From an uncultured Collinsella sp. (GTDB lineage Bacteria > Actinomycetota > Coriobacteriia > Coriobacteriales > Coriobacteriaceae): 16,419 bases of DNA. Below, piece after piece: positions 12,199-16,419 of the stretch (its first letter is position 1; every line of letters starts with the position of its first letter). The notes under the pieces were generated by a model that was not told the origin of the DNA, did no database searches, and saw only the letters and a program-made list of their open reading frames with translations. The translations under genes were made by a program, and so were the position numbers. The DNA lies in the NCBI GenBank assembly GCA_900538305.1, contig UPXY01000035.1, positions 1-16,419 of the forward strand, read 5' to 3'.

Positions 12199-15100
12199 TT
12201 AGATAACGGTGACGCGGCCGCGCTCGCCTACGAGGGCTTTCGCCTCGGCAATGAGCGGAATCGAGCGAGCGTTCACGCGCGTGGGGATCTCGGCACGCAT
12301 GGTCTGGCCGTCGGCCTGCTCCACGAAGAGCTCGACGCGGTCACCGCCGGGGTTGCTCGAGAGCAGAGCGGCGAGGCGCGCCATGCTTCCCTGGCTGAAG
12401 CGCGAGCTGGGAATCATGATCTCGAAGATTTTCGGGCGATTCGTCTCTTCGTTCAGCTCGAGCGGGAGCACCTCCTGAGCGATAATCTGGTCGCCGCGGT
12501 CGCTCCGCTCGATCTTGCCGTGCACGCGGATGAACGCATCGGAGAGCACCGCGCCGGTCTCGGGGTCGGTCTCGCCGCGCAGGTACTGCTCGCACTCCTT
12601 GTACGTCTTGGGAAAGACGACGATCGTCGCCTCGCCCTCCATGTCCTCAAGCGTCACGATCGCCATCGGGTCGCCGTTCTTCGTCACGCGCTTGGACACA
12701 GCTGAGACCATGCCCGCGAACCAGAACTGCTTGCCCTCGGGAATCTCGACATTCACCATCTCGCCGTTGGCAATCTCCTGCTCCACTCCCGTATCGATCT
12801 GCGCCAAGGAGTACTCGCGCGCCTTGCTGAGCGCGTACTCGTAGGGTCGCAACGGGTGGTCGGAGACGTAGATGCCGAGCACCTCGCGCTCCGCCTGGAG
12901 CTTCATGTGGCGGTCCCACTCCTGGCCATCCGGCTCGGGCACCGTGACCTCGAAACCGGAACCCGCCACATCGCCCAGGATATCGAAGAACGAGACCTGC
13001 CCCGTGGAGCGCTCCTTCTGCCGCTTCGCCGCGGCGTCGATGATGTTCTCGGGATTCTCCTTGTCGACGAAGCCCATGAGCTGGCGACGTGGATAACCGG
13101 TCGAGTCGAACGCGCCCGCCTTGATAAGCGCCTCGATGACGCGGCGGTTCGCCTGGCTCGAATCGACGCGATCGACGAAATCGTGCAGGTTCTTGAACGC
13201 TCCCCCACGCCGGCGCTCGGCGATGATGGCATCGGCCACGCCCTCGCCCACGCCGCGGATACCCGCGAGACCGAAGCGAACGCCCTCTGCCGTCGCCGTG
13301 AACTCACGGCCGGATTCGTTCACATCGGGCGGAAGCACCGGGATGCCGTCGTGGCGGCAAGCGGATACGTAGTGCGTGATCTTCTCGGTCTTGCCGGTGT
13401 AGCTCGTAAGCACGGCCGCCATGTACTCATGTGGATAGTGCGCCTTGAGCCACGCCGTCTGCATGACGAGGATCGCGTAACCCGCCGAGTGCGACTTGTT
13501 GAACGCGTAGGACGCGAACTCGAGAACGTCGTCCCAGATGCGCTGCGCGGTCTTGCGCTCGTAGCCGTTGCGTTCCGCACCGTTCATCCAGTGGTCGTAG
13601 ATGGTCTCTTCGCGGCCGTCCTCCCACGAGAAGACCTGCTCGGTGAGCATCTTGATCTTCTTCTTCGCCACGGGTTTGCGAATACGGCTGTCCGACTCGC
13701 CCTTGGAGAAACCGCACATCTCGACGGAGATGTTCATGACCTGCTCCTGGTAGACCATGGTGCCATAGGTCTCACCAAGGATGTCGTCGAGGCGCGGGTC
13801 GTAGGAGACGGCGGGTTCCTTGCCGTTCATGCGGTTGATGTAGCTCGTGACCATGCCGGCGCCCAGAGGACCGGGACGATAGAGCGCGATCAAAGCGACG
13901 ACGTGCTTGTATTCCGTGGGCTTCATGTTCTTGATCGTCGCGGTCATGCCGGCAGATTCGATCTGGAAAACGCCGGCGGTATGCCCACCCTGCATGAGCT
14001 TGAAAATCGCGGGATCGTCGAAGGGGATCTTATCCACGTCGATATCGACGCCGTGGTTCGCCTTGATGTTCGCGCGCGCCTTCGAGATGACCGTGAGCGT
14101 GCGCAAGCCCAGGAAGTCCATCTTGAGCAGACCCATGTCCGCGACCGTATGGCCTTCGTACTGGGTGATCTCCACGCCGCCCTTGGTATCGAGCTTCGTG
14201 GGCACGTGCTCGTTCACCGGGTCGCGGCAGATGAGCACCGCGCAGGCGTGCACGCCCTCGCCGCGCGTAAGGCCCTCGATAGCGAGCGCCGCGTCGATGA
14301 TGCGGTGCGCGTCGGCATCTTTGGCGTACGCTTCGGCGAAATCGGGGCTGTAGTTCTCCTCCTTGCCCTCCACGCGCGTAAGCACCTGCTTGAGCTTCAC
14401 AGACGGGTCGCTCGAAATCATTTTCGACAAACGCTGCCCCACATAGACGGGGTAGTCGAGCACGCGCGCTGCATCGTTGATCGCCTGCTTGGCCTTGATG
14501 GTCGAGTAGGTGATGACGTGCGTGACCTTCTCGGGGCCGTAGAGCTGGCGGACGTGCTCGATCACCTCGAGCCGCCGCTCATCGTCGAAGTCCATATCGA
14601 TATCGGGCATCTCCGTGCGCTCGGGCGAGAGGAAGCGCTCGAACATGAGGCCGTTCTCGAGCGGGTCGAAGGTGGTGATGTCCATGGCATAGGCCACGAT
14701 GGCACCGGCGGCGGAGCCACGGCCCGGCCCCACGCCGATACCGTTCTGCTTGGCCCAGCGTACGTATTCGGCCACGATGAGGAAGTACGCGGCGAAACCC
14801 TTGTCGCAGATGACCTTGTATTCGAACTCGAAGCGCTCCTTAACGGAAATGCCGTTGATGACCTTCGTCTCCCAATCCTCGCCGTAGCGCTTGGCGAGGC
14901 CCTCCTCGCATTCACGACGGAACTGGCTCTCGTGCGTCTCGCCGGGATCGAGTAGCGGGTAGCGGGGCAGGATGATCTTGCCCCATTCGAGTTCCATGTC
15001 GCACTTATCGGCAATCTCGAGCGTGTTGTCGCACGCCTCCGGGCAGTACGGGAAGAGTGCGCGCATCTCGTCTTCGGACTTCATGTAGAACTCGGTGCCG

Positions 15101-16002
15101 GTCATGCGCATGCGGTTGGGGTCGTCCACCTTGGAGTTCATGCCAATGCACATCATGATGTCCTGCACCGGGGCGTCTTCGCGCGTGAGGTAGTGGAAGT
15201 CGTTCGTCGCGATGACCTTGACGCCCACCTGGCGAGCGATCTCGATGAGCTGACGGTTGATCTGTTCCTCGGTGTTGCCGCTTTCGGTCGTGATGCCGTG
15301 GTCTTGGATCTCGATGTAGAAGTTCCCCGGCTCGAACAGGTCGCGGAAGGTCTCCGCCCAGCGAAGCGCTTCCGCGGGGTTGCCACGGTCGAGGTTCTTC
15401 ATGACGATGCCCGAAAGGCAGGCGGAGGTGGCGATAAGCCCCTCGCTATGGCGCCGGAGGTTATCGAGCGTCACGCGCGGACGATAGTAGAAACCCTCGA
15501 CGGCGGCTTCGGAAACCGTCTGCATGAGGTTCACGTACCCGGTCTCATTCGTGGCGATGAGGATCATATGGTAGAGATCGGGCTTGCGGTCGCGGGCGAG
15601 CGTATCGTCCGGTGTGAAATAGACCTCGCAGCCGAAGATGGGCTTGATCACATAGGGCTTCACCGCGTCGAGCGAGCCCGTGGCCTCCCATGCCTCGAGG
15701 TCGCGCACGTGCTGCGCGGCCCCGCGGGGATCTTCCTCGGGATCGGGCGCGTCGAGTGAAGCGGGGTCGGCGCCCGCCTCGAGCGCCGCCTTATCGCTCT
15801 TCCAAACCTTGCGCTCGGGCGATTTGAGGTTGTAGGCGTCGCAAGCGAGACCGAGCTCCGGGATGCCGTACATGAATCCATGATCCGTGAGCGCCACGGC
15901 GGGCATGCCGAGCTCGACCGCTCGTGCGACCATATCGGATACGCGCGTGGCTCCATCGAGCATGGAGTATTCTGAGTGGTTGTGCAGGTGAACGAAGGCC
16001 AT
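12199..16002 (-). CDS. dnaE: DNA polymerase III subunit alpha (DnaE1 type)
   Basis: This 1267-residue replicative polymerase has, in order: PHP domain with metal ligands (HLHNHSEYSMLDG at 5-17, TDHG 39-42, GCE 124-126, NDFH 267-270); the palm/PolC-like core with GPGRGSAAG (425-433) and catalytic aspartates D467 and D469 in MPDIDMDFDDER plus D629 in LLKMDFLGLRTLT; fingers with VFQIESAGM and SYAFNKSHSAGYA; tandem HhH (about 912-942); a clamp-binding motif QVSFF (1002-1006); and an OB fold (about 1090-1180). The PHP metal set looks complete, which in actinobacterial DnaE1 means proofreading activity. Compared with most DnaE there is an extra ~58 residues at about 59-117 inside the PHP domain, rich in Ala/Asp/Glu. 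ATG at 16002 is 8 nt after GAGGAGA. birA follows on the same strand. Confidence 0.97.
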   Translation of the reverse strand: MAFVHLHNHSEYSMLDGATRVSDMVARAVELGMPAVALTDHGFMYGIPELGLACDAYNLKSPERKVWKSDKAALEAGADPASLDAPDPEEDPRGAAQHVRDLEAWEATGSLDAVKPYVIKPIFGCEVYFTPDDTLARDRKPDLYHMILIATNETGYVNLMQTVSEAAVEGFYYRPRVTLDNLRRHSEGLIATSACLSGIVMKNLDRGNPAEALRWAETFRDLFEPGNFYIEIQDHGITTESGNTEEQINRQLIEIARQVGVKVIATNDFHYLTREDAPVQDIMMCIGMNSKVDDPNRMRMTGTEFYMKSEDEMRALFPYCPEACDNTLEIADKCDMELEWGKIILPRYPLLDPGETHESQFRRECEEGLAKRYGEDWETKVINGISVKERFEFEYKVICDKGFAAYFLIVAEYVRWAKQNGIGVGPGRGSAAGAIVAYAMDITTFDPLENGLMFERFLSPERTEMPDIDMDFDDERRLEVIEHVRQLYGPEKVTHVITYSTIKAKQAINDAARVLDYPVYVGQRLSKMISSDPSVKLKQVLTRVEGKEENYSPDFAEAYAKDADAHRIIDAALAIEGLTRGEGVHACAVLICRDPVNEHVPTKLDTKGGVEITQYEGHTVADMGLLKMDFLGLRTLTVISKARANIKANHGVDIDVDKIPFDDPAIFKLMQGGHTAGVFQIESAGMTATIKNMKPTEYKHVVALIALYRPGPLGAGMVTSYINRMNGKEPAVSYDPRLDDILGETYGTMVYQEQVMNISVEMCGFSKGESDSRIRKPVAKKKIKMLTEQVFSWEDGREETIYDHWMNGAERNGYERKTAQRIWDDVLEFASYAFNKSHSAGYAILVMQTAWLKAHYPHEYMAAVLTSYTGKTEKITHYVSACRHDGIPVLPPDVNESGREFTATAEGVRFGLAGIRGVGEGVADAIIAERRRGGAFKNLHDFVDRVDSSQANRRVIEALIKAGAFDSTGYPRRQLMGFVDKENPENIIDAAAKRQKERSTGQVSFFDILGDVAGSGFEVTVPEPDGQEWDRHMKLQAEREVLGIYVSDHPLRPYEYALSKAREYSLAQIDTGVEQEIANGEMVNVEIPEGKQFWFAGMVSAVSKRVTKNGDPMAIVTLEDMEGEATIVVFPKTYKECEQYLRGETDPETGAVLSDAFIRVHGKIERSDRGDQIIAQEVLPLELNEETNRPKIFEIMIPSSRFSQGSMARLAALLSSNPGGDRVELFVEQADGQTMRAEIPTRVNARSIPLIAEAKALVGERGRVTVI

Positions 16003-16192
16003 AGGTGCATCTCCTCACTTGATATGCTAAGACGACGTACATGCTAGATGCGGAAACGGCGCGCCTGGTATGGTTCGGGTGCGTCGGCCATCCGATTCCG
16101 GAACCAGATTCTACCGCACCCGCCGGACATGTTTTTCCTCACGCGGGCCTGCGCCGAAGCACCATAGCTTGTTCGGTCCAGACATGGAAGGG
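16003..16192 (-). promoter_or_regulatory. Noncoding leader/promoter region of dnaE
   Basis: No gene is recognisable in the 417 bases upstream of dnaE; the part from 16193 on is occupied by the palindromic repeats. A possible -10 for dnaE on the - strand is TAGAAT (16113-16108), with only a poor -35 upstream. The 8-bp inverted repeat CGGGTGCG (16076-16083) / CGCACCCG (16115-16122) encloses it, and TGGTTC/GAACCA (16071-16076/16101-16106) offers an alternative pairing in the leader RNA. The dnaE Shine-Dalgarno is at about 16011-16017. Confidence 0.4.
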
Positions 16193-16279
16193 ATGCAGGC
16201 GGAGCCAGACATATCGTCCCGTGCTCAGACAGCGCTTCGCGAACTGCGCGCGGGACGATATGTCTGGCTCCACCTGCAT
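16193..16279. repeat. Long palindromic element (29-position arms)
   Basis: Arms 16193-16221 and 16251-16279 are complementary at 28 of 29 positions (only C16200/A16272 mismatched), including 21 consecutive perfect pairs (16201-16221 with 16251-16271). The 29-nt loop contains a further CGC-TTC-GCG hairpin. No T-tract flanks it. Its core (16240-16262) recurs inverted at the end of the window, so it behaves like a dispersed repeat (REP/BIME or miniature mobile element), though a cruciform regulatory role is possible. Confidence 0.75.
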
Positions 16280-16396
16280 CTTACCCACAGCATGCGCGAT
16301 CGGCGGCGGTGCTCAGACGGCATGCGCACAAGGTGCAGGCAAGATAGCGCGCTCGAGCATCCCCTCGCTCGGTAGGGGAACACGGGCGCGCCGGGG

Positions 16397-16419
16397 CATA
16401 TCGTCCCGCGCGCAGTTCG
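16397..16419. repeat. Second, inverted and incomplete copy of the palindromic element
   Basis: The last 23 bases of the window are the exact reverse complement of 16240-16262. The copy runs off the window edge, so its full extent is unknown. The sequence just before it (16391-16396) does not continue the outer arm of the first element, which limits the shared core to the sequence starting CATATCGTCCC. Confidence 0.7.

Noticed and set aside
12856..14955. 699-codon open frame on the + strand opposite dnaE
   Set aside because: Entirely antisense to well-conserved DnaE motifs; low-complexity Arg/Asp/His/Leu composition.
16071..16140. Inverted repeat near GTTTTTCC upstream of dnaE, considered as a terminator
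   Set aside because: The stem is 8 bp with a 31-nt loop and the T-run is 10 nt away from it; no + strand gene upstream needs it.
16070..16375. 101-codon + strand frame through the palindromic repeats
   Set aside because: It spans a 29-bp-arm palindrome with no family similarity and no plausible start signal; noncoding repeat DNA is the better explanation.

Overview
The window is GC-rich (clearly above 60% by eye) and packed with long antisense shadow reading frames. Gene content and protein style fit an anaerobic, probably gut-associated actinobacterium of the class Coriobacteriia (Eggerthella/Collinsella-like). The pointers are a split biotin-dependent Na+-pumping decarboxylase, a stand-alone transcarboxylase-5S-like protein, DUF2200 and DUF6440 proteins, and a DnaE with a large insertion in its PHP domain. 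The assignment is inferred from protein character only; no rRNA or other marker is present.

Region 1 (1-3210, + strand) is the end of an operon for a membrane-bound biotin-dependent decarboxylase/transcarboxylase. In order it holds the biotin carrier protein (5' end outside the window), the OadB-type membrane subunit, a 44-residue OadG-like anchor and a carboxyltransferase of the OadA/pyruvate carboxylase B/5S family, closed by a strong terminator. An intercistronic RNA structure with two alternative pairings lies between the carrier and oadB.

Region 2 (3211-6901) is a redox-gene island in decay. Three genes look intact: a flavin-reductase-like protein, a TetR regulator with an operator over its own promoter, and a flavodoxin overlapping the TetR gene by 4 nt. 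Between them are remnants of an iron-containing alcohol dehydrogenase, a nitroreductase, an aldo/keto reductase and a short-chain dehydrogenase. The ADH and nitroreductase remnants are divergent and truncated at the same point, as one deletion across their 5' ends would leave them.

Region 3 (6902-9300, - strand) is a ydbS-ydbT pair of bacterial PH-domain membrane proteins. A run of 10 G lies inside the putative promoter spacer, which makes phase-variable transcription possible. Region 4 (9378-10890) holds DUF2200, DUF6440 and a membrane-anchored XRE regulator, with perfect palindromes upstream of the last two and a long imperfect hairpin between them.

Region 5 (about 10890-16419) has a roughly 450-bp stretch without a convincing gene, then birA (biotin-protein ligase) and dnaE (Pol III alpha) on the - strand, dnaE first, separated by 59 nt that contain an 11-bp perfect hairpin. 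BirA is the enzyme expected to biotinylate the carrier of Region 1. The window ends in a noncoding region with a very long palindrome and the start of a second, inverted copy of its core.

I found no tRNA, rRNA, CRISPR array, complete insertion sequence or phage module. No wholly new multi-gene system is evident. The best leads are the poly-G promoter, the alternative RNA fold in the decarboxylase operon, the inverted palindromic repeat pair upstream of dnaE and the collapsed redox cluster.
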